This document shows, one piece after another, positions 8,972 through 18,439 of a stretch of 64,000 nt of DNA. Made by a program: the position numbers and the translations under genes. The stretch covers positions 1 through 64,000 of the forward strand of contig CACYVC010000010.1 in the NCBI GenBank assembly GCA_902777835.1, given 5' to 3'. Under the pieces are notes generated by a model. The model was not told the origin of the DNA, ran no database searches, and worked only from the letters and a program-made list of their open reading frames with translations. The stretch is from an uncultured Bacteroidales bacterium. Its GTDB lineage: Bacteria; Bacteroidota; Bacteroidia; Bacteroidales; Muribaculaceae. Positions within the stretch are counted from its first letter, which is position 1, and each line of letters opens with the position of its first letter.

Positions 8972-10369
8972 TCACAGCCCTGCAATTTTGTTGTCACGAT
9001 TTTGTCGCCAATTGGAGAACGTGCCGAAAATGTCGCTTAGGGCTATCACGGCATTAGCGGTCTCATTCTGATAAAGCGTGGCGCTGTTTCCCGTCACCGT
9101 AGTTTTTCCCTGCAAGGCGCCCGTCACTCCCGATATCTCCTCAAGCAGCTGCATTTGCAGCTTTACCATCTCGTAGGCACCTATGTTGGTGTTGTTGACA
9201 GAGATCTGTTCTGGTTTGTTGTCACCATAGTTGGGATTATAAGGCAAAATGCCGTTGCAGTTGCGCCACACATTCCTGACATCTTCCCATGTGAACCCGT
9301 CGGGAAGTGCCGTCTCGGGAAACACCAGCACGCCTTTGGCACTCGCCATCATAATGTTGTTGATGAGGGTAATAATCTGATTCACCGATTTCTGCTGGTC
9401 GATAATGTCTTCAACGAAGGAATGCACCTCGCCGTCGGTGAGCGGATAGAACTTCATAACAAAAGGATGCGAGCCGTGGGCCCAGGGTGAGTCCCACTCA
9501 GCGAGCAGGTCGCCCATTGGCGAGAACCAGCGGCAGTGCCACACGGTGGCTATGTCCCAGCGAACACTCAGGGAGGCATCGCTTTTCACTTTAGCGCCAG
9601 GTGGAAGGAGCCACACCTGCGCCGTTGCCTTGTCGTGACACAGCGTCACCTCGCGATTCTCGCGCGTCCACACCTCAATGGCGCGGCATTTGCCGGCATC
9701 GCTCGACATCCAGAACGATGCTCCCTGGTGCGAGTCGGCACCTATGGCATGGGCAAAATCGAGTGTGCGACCACGACAGTCGTTGCTGTAGAGTCGCCTC
9801 ACCCAACCAGCCTTACTGCGGGAACCATCGGCCACACGCTTCATTAGCTGCGCCATGGTCATTTCGTGCAGCTGCCCCACCATGTCGCAGTCGCGTGCCA
9901 GTGGGTCGCTAAACTGATTGACAAAGAAGCTGTTAACATTCACGTTGCTCACCGCCACCTGATGTTGCCACAGGTCGTGAACGATGTCGATGCGCTGCAC
10001 TGCCGTACCCGATATGAGAAACTCCTCAAGGGCACGACTGTCGAGCTCGTCGAGCTGGTTGTGCTGGTGCACGCTCTCCACATTCTTGTCATCAACATGC
10101 TTGCTATTGATGAATTCCGAGCGGTATCGTCCCACAATGGTCTTCACCATCTGACGGATGAGGTTGTTGGTCATGGGTTTAGTGCCGCCTTCAAGATACA
10201 CCTCATACTCGGTGCGCGTGGCGCCATTAATATTGGTGAAAGTGTCGCTCCACTGGTCTCCATAGGTAAAACGCTTGTTGCGCATCCGCCGGCTACGCAA
10301 CTGACTGCCCTGGCACCATGCCTTATAAGCATCGTGCAGAATTTCTTGGTTTTGGTTGATTGTGGTCAT
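8972..10369 (-). CDS. Phage portal protein homologue (orphan, possibly C-terminally shortened)
   Basis: About 465 aa from the ATG at 10369; an in-frame TTG at 10396 overlaps the preceding gene and is disfavoured. The N-terminal third resembles portal proteins of tailed phages (MTNNLIRQMVKTIVGRYRSE, and a wing-like region with many Trp). The C-terminal part has the ISGVTGALQG segment and the NSATLYQNET segment typical of portal subunits near the clip/stem. A TGA stop follows shortly after. No terminase, capsid or tail gene lies nearby; the only phage-like neighbour is the M15 peptidase. GC-rich composition matches the host. Either a prophage remnant or a retained module. Confidence 0.6.
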   Translation of the reverse strand: MTTINQNQEILHDAYKAWCQGSQLRSRRMRNKRFTYGDQWSDTFTNINGATRTEYEVYLEGGTKPMTNNLIRQMVKTIVGRYRSEFINSKHVDDKNVESVHQHNQLDELDSRALEEFLISGTAVQRIDIVHDLWQHQVAVSNVNVNSFFVNQFSDPLARDCDMVGQLHEMTMAQLMKRVADGSRSKAGWVRRLYSNDCRGRTLDFAHAIGADSHQGASFWMSSDAGKCRAIEVWTRENREVTLCHDKATAQVWLLPPGAKVKSDASLSVRWDIATVWHCRWFSPMGDLLAEWDSPWAHGSHPFVMKFYPLTDGEVHSFVEDIIDQQKSVNQIITLINNIMMASAKGVLVFPETALPDGFTWEDVRNVWRNCNGILPYNPNYGDNKPEQISVNNTNIGAYEMVKLQMQLLEEISGVTGALQGKTTVTGNSATLYQNETANAVIALSDIFGTFSNWRQNRDNKIAGL

Positions 10370-10382
10370 AGTAATATAATGT

Positions 10383-10781
10383 TTATCTAATTGCAAAATA
10401 GCTGCGACGATGGCGGGGGCCGTAGCTCACGTGTATCCAGCTGAAATCATGCTCATTGATGGCTTGGTCAACGGGCAGATTGAGGCTGCGAAGCAGCATG
10501 TAGAGGCGTTGGTTTTTGGTCTTTGAGCCTGCAGTAATGTCGGCAGCCTCGCCAAGCATGTGTTGACTTGCCGGCACGCCGCCCACAGCCTTGTTAAGAG
10601 CAGAACAACGGTAACCGCTATTCACATGGATGGGAGCACCCCATGCCTCACGCAGCGGGTCAAGTACATTCTCCACAAGGGCGGTGAGATTGTTGATAAC
10701 TTGCTGCGACGGAGTGTTATCGATGCCCCGCAGCTGAGCTGTAGTAGAGCGCGTTAGCTCTTTGATAGTGAAATACTTCAT
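10383..10781 (-). CDS. Peptidase M15 family (D-Ala-D-Ala carboxypeptidase-like endolysin)
   Basis: 132 aa, one M15_3 peptidase domain that cleaves peptidoglycan stem peptides. Visible zinc-site motifs are SGYRCSALNKAVGG followed by SQHMLGEAADI (His and Asp ligands) and the C-terminal WIHVSYG (second His). No signal peptide, as usual for phage-derived endolysins. It sits 13 bases upstream of the portal-like gene in the same orientation, which suggests co-transcription and a phage origin. Confidence 0.85.
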   Translation of the reverse strand: MKYFTIKELTRSTTAQLRGIDNTPSQQVINNLTALVENVLDPLREAWGAPIHVNSGYRCSALNKAVGGVPASQHMLGEAADITAGSKTKNQRLYMLLRSLNLPVDQAINEHDFSWIHVSYGPRHRRSYFAIR

Positions 10782-10879
10782 AATTGTTCATAGTTTAGAG
10801 TTAAGGGTTTTGATATTATAACTTGGCACAAAGTAAAGAATAGGGGACAAAAACGAGCAATGTTATTTTCTCACAAGGC

Positions 10880-11010
10880 TAGGAGCACCTCTATCCTCGA
10901 ATTTCGATCCCCATCCCCGAATTTCAATCCCCATCCCCGATTCCCGATTCTCCATCTCAGATCCACGTTCCACGTTCCACCTTCCACGTTCCACGTTCCA
11001 CCATTTTCCG
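10880..11010. repeat. Intergenic degenerate word repeats
   Basis: The 353-base gap between divergent genes contains repeated words of the type AATTTCGATCCCCATCCCCG (twice, imperfect) followed by five imperfect copies of CACGTTCCAC/CACCTTCCAC. No ORF is seen. The strand upstream of the plus-strand gene is A/C-rich. Confidence 0.7.
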
Positions 11011-11073
11011 TTAATTTTAATTAAGGTAAATTGTTATTATTGAGGTGATGGGGAGAATTTGAAAAAATATCCT

Positions 11074-11081
11074 TATCTTTG
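11074..11081 (+). promoter_or_regulatory. -7 box upstream of the DUF2723 gene
   Basis: TATCTTTG fits TAnnTTTG. No convincing -33 TTTG at the normal distance, so confidence is moderate. Confidence 0.5.
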
Positions 11082-11134
11082 CAAGTTTTTTAGAACTTTT
11101 AGTGCGAAAATATAATTTTATCCATCACATAAAG

Positions 11135-14100
11135 ATGAAGAAGTATAATCTAATCAACAACGTAATGGGCTGGTTGATATTCCTGGTGGCAGCTGTCACC
11201 TATATGTTGACCTTAGAGCCCACAGCGAGTTTCTGGGATTGCCCAGAATTTATCGCTCAAGGTTACAAACTCGAAATTGGCCACCCACCCGGCAACCCTA
11301 TGTTTATTCTTGCAGCACGCTTTGCTGCCAACTTTGCCGGTGGAGACGTGGCAGCAGTTGCCAAGTGTGTGAATGCCATGTCGGCTTTGCTCAGCGCAGC
11401 AACCATCCTGCTGCTGTTCTGGACTATCACCCACCTAGTTAAGAAACTGGTAGTTAAGGGTAACGACGAAGAAATGTCGCTGGCTCAGTACCTCGTGGTT
11501 ATGGGCAGCGGTGTGTGTGGCGCTCTCGCCTACACCTGGAGCGACACCTTCTGGTTCTCGGCAGAAGAGGCCGAGGTATATGCCTTCTCGTCGTTCTGTA
11601 CCGCCCTCGTGTTCTGGCTCATTCTCAAGTGGGAGAATCGTGCCGACCACCCCAGCAGCGACCGTTACTTGATTTTGATCGCCTTCATCTTTGGCATCTC
11701 GCTGGGTGTGCACCTGCTTAACCTGCTGGCAATTCCTGCCATTGCTCTGATTTTCTACTATCGCAAGACCAAGAACAGCACTGTCAAAGGCTCGCTCCTG
11801 ACATTGCTCGTATCATTTGCCATGATAGTTCTGATTCTCTACGGACTAGAGCCAGGCTTTGTGAAGATGTCAGGATATTTCGAGAGATTCTTCGTCAACA
11901 CCCTGCACACAGGTTATAACAGTGGCGTAATCGTCTATGCCTTGCTGCTGATGGCAAGCTTTGCTTGGACTCTATTTGAACTTCACCGCGACAAGAGTGA
12001 GGGACTAAAACGCACTAGCATCATCCTGAGTGTTATCCTTTCGGGTATGTTCATGATTGGTAGTGGATCTACAGGTGTTGTGATGGCTATCCTGCTGATT
12101 GTAGCATTATTAATCTACTTCTTTAAGTTCAGCAAGCGCATTTCGCCTCGCATCTACAGCAACATTATCCTTAGCATGATGATGATTTTCATCGGATTCT
12201 CATGCTATGCTCTTGTGCTCATTCGCAGTAACGCCAATCTGCCTCTCGATGAGAACTCTCCTAATAGTCCCTTTGCTCTGACTAGCTATTTGAGTCGTGA
12301 CCAGTATGGCAAGTCGCCGCTGATTTATGGCAACACTTTCATGTCGCCAGTGGTAGATTATAAAGACGGTCCCAACAAATACACCCGCGTGGTGAAGACC
12401 GACAAGAACCAACCCGATGAATATATCGACTTAGGACCTGAAAGAGACTATAAATATGCCTCTGAGACCGAGATGCTGTTCCCACGCATCCATAGCTATC
12501 TTCACGCCAACGATTATGCCAGCATCCTCGGCTACAACAGTCCTGAGGAAATTGGCGACATTGTTGACATATCTTTCACCGATAGCAGCGGTGCTACCCA
12601 CACCGGACAAGGTTTGAAGCCATCGGTTGGTGATAACCTCAAGTTCTTCTTTGGCTACCAGCTGCATCACATGTACTGGCGCTACTTCATGTGGAACTTC
12701 GCCGGACGTCAAAACGATATAGCAAGTATGGGACCTGGCGATGTGGCACGTGGCAACTGGCTTAGCGGAATCTCGTTTATCGACAATGCTCGCCTCAACA
12801 ACCTTGAGTATGTCCCCAACGAGTTTGGCGAGAGCAACAAAGGCCACAACGTGTTCTACATGCTGCCATTGCTGCTCGGCCTTATTGGCCTGCTGTGGCA
12901 AGCTTTCTCAGGAAAGAAGGGCATCGAACAGTTCTGGGTAGTATTCTTCCTGTTCTTCATGACTGGCATAGCCATTGTGATGTACTTGAACCAAACTCCA
13001 AGTCAACCTCGCGAGCGTGATTATGCCTACGCTGGTTCGTTCTATGCCTATGCCATCTGGATTGGTATGGGCGTGGCAGGTTTGTGGAGACTCGCCATGT
13101 CACTGATAGGAGAAAAGAAGAAAACCACAAAAGTGGGAACTGCAGCTATTAATGAGACAGAATACACCAGCAACGGCAATTCATTGGGAACTGTATTTGC
13201 TGCTATAGCAGCAGTTATCGGTCTTGCAGTGCCTTTGCAGATGGTAAGCCAGACGTGGGATGACCACGACCGCTCGGGACGATATTGCGCACGCGACTTT
13301 GGAGAAAACTATCTGCAAAGTCTTGACAAGGACGCCATCGTCTTCTGCAACGGCGATAACGACACCTTCCCACTATGGTATCTGCAAGAGGTAGAAGGCG
13401 TGCGCACCGACGTGCGTGCTGTGAACCTGAGCTACCTTGCTACCGACTGGTATATAGCCCAGATGCAACGTGCATCCTACGACAGCAAACCACTGCCTAT
13501 GTATGCCGGACCAACCACCTACGCCTACGACAAGCGACAAGGCGGCGCATTTAAAGAGGGTCTCTCTAGCAACTCTGAAATCTCTGTTGAGAAACTGCTT
13601 AAGGACTTCTATAGCGACAATGCTCCTAAGGACGAGAATGGCCACTATGTGTTCAGCAGCACAAATGTGACAATACCTACCAACGTTGACGCAGCAATCA
13701 AGGCTGGTGTGCTGCCCGAGTCGATGCGTGATAAGACTATCGACAATATCTCCGTTGACATCAACTCTGCTTCAGGCGGTGGCTTGAGCGCTAGTCAAAC
13801 CATGACGCTCGATTTGGTGGCAAGCAGCATAGCTCAAGGCTGGAAACGCCCAGTATATTTCGCCAGCACAGTGCCCGAAAACCTGTATATGGGACTAAGA
13901 CCCTACATGCTCTCTACTGGACTCTGCTACCAGGTAACTCCTGCTCTGCTCAACGATGAGGAGAACGAAATTGAGTGCAACACCGACAAGATGTACAATA
14001 TTGTAACCACCAAGTTTAAGTGGGGTGGACTCGACAAGGCTACTAAGGGCAGCCTCTATCTTGATGAGACTGTCATGCGCATGGTTTCTACAATGCGTCT

Positions 14101-14797
14101 GTCGATGATGTCGCTTGCGCGCTCGCTCTCTATCGAAGGCCTAGAAGCTAGTGACCAAATAGTAGATAGCACTTCGGTCGATGGCAAGAAATTCATTGCT
14201 CGAGCCAACGACCGCTTCAAGAAAGCCGAGGAAATTCTTGACCTAATGGAACAGAAAATGCCCGCCGAGACTGCTCCTTACCAGAACGTGATGGCGCTGA
14301 GACTGGCTCAATACTATGGCGACATCTATAAATATGGTCATAGCGAGACAGCACGCAAGAAGGCCATCGCAGTACTTGATAGAGAAGTAGAACGCATGGC
14401 ACAATACTGCATCTTCTATGAGAGTATGAGCGATCAAGACCTTGCTAACGGCAACATCACCGAACAAGACCAAAACATGGTGCATGCCACTACTATGATG
14501 TTTGACATATACAACGATATTGATCCTAATGGATTCAATAACTTTGTTAAGAAGTTTGCAAACATCGAGAAGTCAGGAAGAAAAGTCTCTAAACAGTTGA
14601 TTGATGCGCTCTCTATGCCAAAGAGCGAGCGAGAAGCACTCATTCAGCAACAAATGGCTGCCGAGCAGGCACAGCGAGAAGCTCAAGCGCAAGCGCAAGC
14701 TATGATGCAGGAACAAGACCCAGAACAAGGCGTGTCGCAATTCGGCTCTGGAGTGGCAACAGAACCTAGAAGCACCGACTTTGAAGACGAGAATTAA
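11135..14797 (+). CDS. DUF2723 family membrane protein (GT-C/O-mannosyltransferase-like)
   Basis: About 1220 aa. The ATG at 11135 is preferred over an upstream GTG at 11102. The N-terminal half is polytopic, with about a dozen hydrophobic helices. Its first loop carries the family signature TASFWDCPEFIAQGYKLEIG with acidic residues and HPPGNP, like the catalytic loop of GT-C glycosyltransferases. The C-terminal half is soluble (ARDFGENYLQSLDKDAIVFC and GDNDTFPLWYLQEVEG are family signatures) and ends in a Gln/Ala-rich helix. DUF2723 proteins are widespread in Bacteroidetes and predicted to transfer sugars from lipid donors in the inner membrane. Donor and acceptor are unknown. A terminator follows. 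Confidence 0.85.
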   Translation: MKKYNLINNVMGWLIFLVAAVTYMLTLEPTASFWDCPEFIAQGYKLEIGHPPGNPMFILAARFAANFAGGDVAAVAKCVNAMSALLSAATILLLFWTITHLVKKLVVKGNDEEMSLAQYLVVMGSGVCGALAYTWSDTFWFSAEEAEVYAFSSFCTALVFWLILKWENRADHPSSDRYLILIAFIFGISLGVHLLNLLAIPAIALIFYYRKTKNSTVKGSLLTLLVSFAMIVLILYGLEPGFVKMSGYFERFFVNTLHTGYNSGVIVYALLLMASFAWTLFELHRDKSEGLKRTSIILSVILSGMFMIGSGSTGVVMAILLIVALLIYFFKFSKRISPRIYSNIILSMMMIFIGFSCYALVLIRSNANLPLDENSPNSPFALTSYLSRDQYGKSPLIYGNTFMSPVVDYKDGPNKYTRVVKTDKNQPDEYIDLGPERDYKYASETEMLFPRIHSYLHANDYASILGYNSPEEIGDIVDISFTDSSGATHTGQGLKPSVGDNLKFFFGYQLHHMYWRYFMWNFAGRQNDIASMGPGDVARGNWLSGISFIDNARLNNLEYVPNEFGESNKGHNVFYMLPLLLGLIGLLWQAFSGKKGIEQFWVVFFLFFMTGIAIVMYLNQTPSQPRERDYAYAGSFYAYAIWIGMGVAGLWRLAMSLIGEKKKTTKVGTAAINETEYTSNGNSLGTVFAAIAAVIGLAVPLQMVSQTWDDHDRSGRYCARDFGENYLQSLDKDAIVFCNGDNDTFPLWYLQEVEGVRTDVRAVNLSYLATDWYIAQMQRASYDSKPLPMYAGPTTYAYDKRQGGAFKEGLSSNSEISVEKLLKDFYSDNAPKDENGHYVFSSTNVTIPTNVDAAIKAGVLPESMRDKTIDNISVDINSASGGGLSASQTMTLDLVASSIAQGWKRPVYFASTVPENLYMGLRPYMLSTGLCYQVTPALLNDEENEIECNTDKMYNIVTTKFKWGGLDKATKGSLYLDETVMRMVSTMRLSMMSLARSLSIEGLEASDQIVDSTSVDGKKFIARANDRFKKAEEILDLMEQKMPAETAPYQNVMALRLAQYYGDIYKYGHSETARKKAIAVLDREVERMAQYCIFYESMSDQDLANGNITEQDQNMVHATTMMFDIYNDIDPNGFNNFVKKFANIEKSGRKVSKQLIDALSMPKSEREALIQQQMAAEQAQREAQAQAQAMMQEQDPEQGVSQFGSGVATEPRSTDFEDEN

Positions 14798-14819
14798 CCG
14801 ATAATTCCCAACCATCCAC

Positions 14820-14861
14820 ACACCACCAAAGGGAGAGAACAATCTTCTTTTGGTGGTGTTT
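14820..14861 (+). terminator. Terminator after the DUF2723 gene
   Basis: ACACCACCAAA pairs with TTTGGTGGTGT, followed by T's. The remaining spacer up to 14990 holds G/T-rich words then A-rich words, as described in the repeat finding. Confidence 0.8.
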
Positions 14862-14990
14862 AGTGAGGGGGCGCTACGCGCTGATCAAGAGTCAGTTGTG
14901 CTTCGCACGATTTGGGATTAGGGATTAAAGATTAGGGACTACCACTTACTACTTAACACTTAAAACTTAACACTTAAAACTTAGCATATC

Positions 14991-15614
14991 ATGCTCATCG
15001 AACGCCCACCACTGCTTTACCGCATGCTGTTTCCAGAGACCATCTGGCGCATCCAGAAGAAGCAGAAAACAGTATATCTCACCTTCGACGACGGTCCCAT
15101 ACCCGAGATTACGCCGTGGGTACTTGACACCCTCGACCAATATGGGGTAAAGGCCACGTTCTTCATGGTGGGCGAGAATGTGGAGCGCAACCCCGAGCTC
15201 TTCCAAGAGGTGAAACGGCGAGGTCACAACATTGGCAATCACACCATGAGCCATCTGCAGGGCTCTCAAGTGACTACCCGCACCTATCTGCATAACGTGT
15301 TCCGCGCCCACGACCTAATTCAATCGCCTTTGTTCCGCCCTCCACACGGACTGCTGCGCTGGGCACAGAGCAAGGTGCTTAGGGGCAGGTTCACCATAAT
15401 CATGTATGATCTCGTGACCCGCGACTACAGCAAGAAAATGCGCCCCGAGCAGGTGCTTGCCAACGTGAAACGCTTTGCCCGAAACGGTTCCATAATCGTC
15501 TTCCACGACTCCCTAAAAGCCGAGAAAAACATGAAATGGGCACTTCCTAGAACCATTGAGTGGCTGAAAGAAAAAGGTTACCAATTTGACGTTATAGGCC
15601 CAAAATCCACATAA
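14991..15614 (+). CDS. Polysaccharide deacetylase (NodB/CE4 family)
   Basis: 207 aa CE4-type metal-dependent deacetylase acting on N- or O-acetylated glycans. All five family motifs are visible: LTFDDGP (catalytic and metal Asp), GNHTMSH (metal His pair), FRPPHG, the Asp-containing MYDLVTRDYS, and IIVFHDS (catalytic His). No clear signal peptide, so it may be cytoplasmic or use a short N-terminal anchor. It lies four bases upstream of queG, so the two are likely co-transcribed, without an obvious functional link. Confidence 0.88.
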   Translation: MLIERPPLLYRMLFPETIWRIQKKQKTVYLTFDDGPIPEITPWVLDTLDQYGVKATFFMVGENVERNPELFQEVKRRGHNIGNHTMSHLQGSQVTTRTYLHNVFRAHDLIQSPLFRPPHGLLRWAQSKVLRGRFTIIMYDLVTRDYSKKMRPEQVLANVKRFARNGSIIVFHDSLKAEKNMKWALPRTIEWLKEKGYQFDVIGPKST

Positions 15615-15618
15615 ATCA

Positions 15619-16527
15619 ATGGATAACGCTCACATTAAGCATATTGCCCAACAGCTAGGCTTTGACGCCTGTGGCATAGCGCGAATTGACCGTGTTGATG
15701 ACGAAGCGGCAAAGCGCTATCACCAATGGCTGATAAGTGGCAAGAACGGATGCATGGAGTGGGCACAAAACCATCAGGAAATAAGGGAGAACCCCGAACT
15801 GCTACTCGAGGGAGCACGCTCGGTTATAGTGGTGGCGATGAACTACTATCCCCAGGTGTTCCAAAGCGAAAGCGCGCCTCAGTTTGCCTACTATGCCTAC
15901 GGTCGCGACTATCATGAGGTGATGAAACAGAAGCTATGGATGCTAGGCGAAGCCATAGAGCGGGAGACAGGATGCAAGTCAAGGGCGTGTGTCGATTCAG
16001 CACCACTGCGAGAACGATACTGGGCACAGCGAGCAGGAGTTGGTTTTATTGGATGGAACAACCAACTCATCATTCCGGGCAAGGGGTCATATTTTTTCTT
16101 AGGCGTGCTAGTGACAACACTGGAGTTGGAACCAGACAAGCCATGCCTTGACCATTGCCTTCAATGCCACGCATGCGAGAAGGCGTGCCCTAGCGGTGCA
16201 CTGCGCTGCGGCGAGACGGTTGATGCCCGCCGATGCCTATCGTGCCTGACCATCGAGCACAAAGGCGAGTTGCCCGAGTGGGTGAAAGATGTAATAGGCA
16301 ACCGCGTATATGGCTGCGACGAGTGCCAGAAGTGCTGTCCTCACAACCGTAATGCGGTGGGAAACACAACTCCCGAATTCCAACCTAAGCCAGAACTACT
16401 CTCCCTCACCCGCGACGACATCCTCACCATGACACAGGAGCAGTTCAGCAGCATTTTCTCACATAGCGCAGTAAAGCGAGCAAAACTCGCTGGTCTGCAA
16501 CGAAATGCTAAACTATTGCGTAATTAA
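15619..16527 (+). CDS. queG: Epoxyqueuosine reductase QueG
   Basis: 302 aa. Catalyses the last step of queuosine biosynthesis in tRNA, reducing epoxyqueuosine with cobalamin and two 4Fe-4S clusters. The N-terminal cobalamin-binding part includes CVDSAPLRERYWAQRAGVGF and WNNQLIIPGKGSYFFLG. The ferredoxin-like part has CLQCHACEKACP and GCDECQKCCPHN, with the family-typical CLTIEHKGELP between them. Length is slightly short of that of enterobacterial QueG because the C-terminal HEAT-like extension is missing, as is usual in Bacteroidetes. Confidence 0.93.
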   Translation: MDNAHIKHIAQQLGFDACGIARIDRVDDEAAKRYHQWLISGKNGCMEWAQNHQEIRENPELLLEGARSVIVVAMNYYPQVFQSESAPQFAYYAYGRDYHEVMKQKLWMLGEAIERETGCKSRACVDSAPLRERYWAQRAGVGFIGWNNQLIIPGKGSYFFLGVLVTTLELEPDKPCLDHCLQCHACEKACPSGALRCGETVDARRCLSCLTIEHKGELPEWVKDVIGNRVYGCDECQKCCPHNRNAVGNTTPEFQPKPELLSLTRDDILTMTQEQFSSIFSHSAVKRAKLAGLQRNAKLLRN

Positions 16528-16540
16528 TAATTAATTTGTA

Positions 16541-17431
16541 ATGAAGAAGATACTATCAACACTTGTCTTTGTTGCCATCACATTGATTATGGCTAATGCT
16601 CAGCCAGGCAAGATGGCTGCGATGACAGGAAAAGTGAAAAACGGCTATGACTTCTGGCTCTATGCGCCACAGTCCTATTTCGACAAGCCCGATACAAAGC
16701 AGCCAGTGATAATCTACCTGCACGGCGCGAGACTATGCGGCCGAGGCCTGCGCTCGTTCCATAAATATCTCACCCTCGACGCTATCGCCAAGGGACGAAA
16801 CATCGAGGCTATGGTCATTGCACCACAGAACAATGGCGGAGGATGGAAACCCGAAAAACTTAACAACATTCTGGAATGGGTAGTGAAGAACTACAACGTT
16901 GATACCACGCGCATCTATGTTGTGGGCATGAGTCTCGGAGGATATGGTGCGATGGACTTCGTGGGCACTTACCCTCACAAGATAGCGGCAGCCATGGCTC
17001 TGTGCGGAGGATGCACACTCAACGACGTGCAGGGACTGGGCACACTGCCATTCTGGATAATTCATGGCACTGGCGACAGGGCGGTCACCGTGGGGCAATC
17101 AAAGAAAGTTGTTAATGCATTAAAAGAGCAGGGCAACGACAAGTTGCTGCGATTTGACTGGCTACCAGGTGCCAACCATGGTCAGCTGGCACGCATCTAT
17201 TACCTAGAGCAGACCTACCAGTGGCTATTCTCCCACTCTTTGAACGACACTCCTCGCAAAGTGAACCGCGACATTGTCATCAACCTCAATGTGATGTCCA
17301 ATGCCTACAAAGGCCTCAACTCACGAGGCACCATCACCAAAGTCTCGTCAATAAAAACTCCTACCATCGTGGAACCCCAAAATGATGACGATGACGATGA
17401 TGATGGAGAAATAGATGCCGAAGAATATTAA
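16541..17431 (+). CDS. Secreted alpha/beta-hydrolase (esterase) with acidic tail
   Basis: 296 aa. A signal peptide ends at about residue 20 (MANAQ). The alpha/beta hydrolase fold shows the oxyanion strand IIYLHG, nucleophile elbow GMSLGG (Ser), an Asp in HGTGDRAV and a His in GANHGQ, completing the triad. This resembles Bacteroidetes phospholipase/carboxylesterase-like and feruloyl-esterase-like proteins; the substrate is unclear. The last 40 residues are a disordered extension ending in a run of seven Asp and other acidic residues, encoded by a GAT/GAC microsatellite. Thirteen bases separate it from queG. Confidence 0.78.
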   Translation: MKKILSTLVFVAITLIMANAQPGKMAAMTGKVKNGYDFWLYAPQSYFDKPDTKQPVIIYLHGARLCGRGLRSFHKYLTLDAIAKGRNIEAMVIAPQNNGGGWKPEKLNNILEWVVKNYNVDTTRIYVVGMSLGGYGAMDFVGTYPHKIAAAMALCGGCTLNDVQGLGTLPFWIIHGTGDRAVTVGQSKKVVNALKEQGNDKLLRFDWLPGANHGQLARIYYLEQTYQWLFSHSLNDTPRKVNRDIVINLNVMSNAYKGLNSRGTITKVSSIKTPTIVEPQNDDDDDDDGEIDAEEY

Positions 17432-17486
17432 TTCTATTTTGTGCTCGTCAGATAAATAATATTTTTGTTAAAATCGTCACTCTTTA

Positions 17487-17516
17487 TTGCTTTTATAATA
17501 TAATTTATTACTTTTG
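17487..17516 (+). promoter_or_regulatory. Promoter for the DEDDy exonuclease gene
   Basis: TTG at 17487-17489 and TACTTTTG at 17509-17516, spaced 19 bp. Confidence 0.6.
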
Positions 17517-17549
17517 CACTACCAAAAAAGGTTGTAAGAGAATAAAAAG

Positions 17550-18176
17550 GTGAAAATTTCTATTGACAAAGCCGTTATTCAGAGTATGCCGCAAGTGATT
17601 TTTCCTGGCGACATTCACGTCATCGACTCAATTTTTCACGTAAAAGAAGCAATAAGAGTGCTTATGAATCATGAGATGGTCGGCTTTGATACTGAAACAA
17701 GGCCCTCCTTCCGTAAAGGTGTGGTACACAAGACTGCACTGATTCAAATCTCAACACCCTACGAATGTTTCCTTTTCCGCACATGTAAGATTGGAATGCC
17801 GCAAGATTTGGTGCAATATCTCACCGACTCTACCTACAAGAAAGTGGGCCTCTCGCTTCACGACGACTTCAAGATAATGAGCAAGTTTGGCAACTGCGAC
17901 GAACCACAAGGTTTCATCGACCTACAAGAGATTGTAGGACGATTCTATATCACCGATATCAGTCTGCAAAAAATCTATGCTATTCTCTTCGGAGAGAAGA
18001 TTGCCAAAGGACAGCAACTCACCAATTGGGAGGCGCCCGAACTCACTCCTGCGCAACAAAACTACGGCGCAGTAGATGCATGGGCGTGCCTCAAAATTTA
18101 CAATTACTTGAAAGACGGACTTTTCGACCCCAATCTATCACCATATAAAATCATAGAAGACAATGAGCAAGAGTAA
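17550..18176 (+). CDS. 3'-5' exonuclease, RNase D-like DEDDy family
   Basis: 208 aa (GTG start; a later ATG at codon 13 is possible). Single DnaQ/RNase D-type exonuclease domain. ExoI motif VGFDTETRP supplies DxE, ExoII is in KVGLSLHDDFKIM (Asp), and ExoIII is YGAVDAWACLKIY (Y-x3-D). No HRDC domain, unlike E. coli RNase D, which is usual for the Bacteroidetes short form. Likely degrades or trims RNA or DNA 3' ends. It overlaps the next small gene by 14 bases, so translation is probably coupled. Confidence 0.88.
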   Translation: MKISIDKAVIQSMPQVIFPGDIHVIDSIFHVKEAIRVLMNHEMVGFDTETRPSFRKGVVHKTALIQISTPYECFLFRTCKIGMPQDLVQYLTDSTYKKVGLSLHDDFKIMSKFGNCDEPQGFIDLQEIVGRFYITDISLQKIYAILFGEKIAKGQQLTNWEAPELTPAQQNYGAVDAWACLKIYNYLKDGLFDPNLSPYKIIEDNEQE

Positions 18177-18432
18177 AATTAAGAAATCGGTAGTATTTCC
18201 ACTCGTGATGCTGGCTTACCTAGCTGTGATGGCATGGATAGGCCGCGACCGCCTTGATCGAGGTGAATATCTCTATTACTTTGGCATCATTGGCGTGGGA
18301 CTTGTCATCATCCTCTTACTTTACTTCTCCCTGCGCAAGAAGGAACAACTACAGCAACGCCGTGAAGAAGAACAACAATACGGCACATACGAAGAAGAGG
18401 AAAATCAAGATAACAATCCTAAGAAGCAATAA
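18163..18432 (+). CDS. Small two-helix membrane protein
   Basis: 89 aa, no named family recognised. Two hydrophobic helices (about residues 10-25 and 38-58), then a highly charged cytosolic tail rich in Glu, Gln and Asn. Overlap with the exonuclease gene supports its being real and co-expressed. Confidence 0.6.
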   Translation: MSKSKIKKSVVFPLVMLAYLAVMAWIGRDRLDRGEYLYYFGIIGVGLVIILLLYFSLRKKEQLQQRREEEQQYGTYEEEENQDNNPKKQ

Positions 18433-18439
18433 TAGGCTT

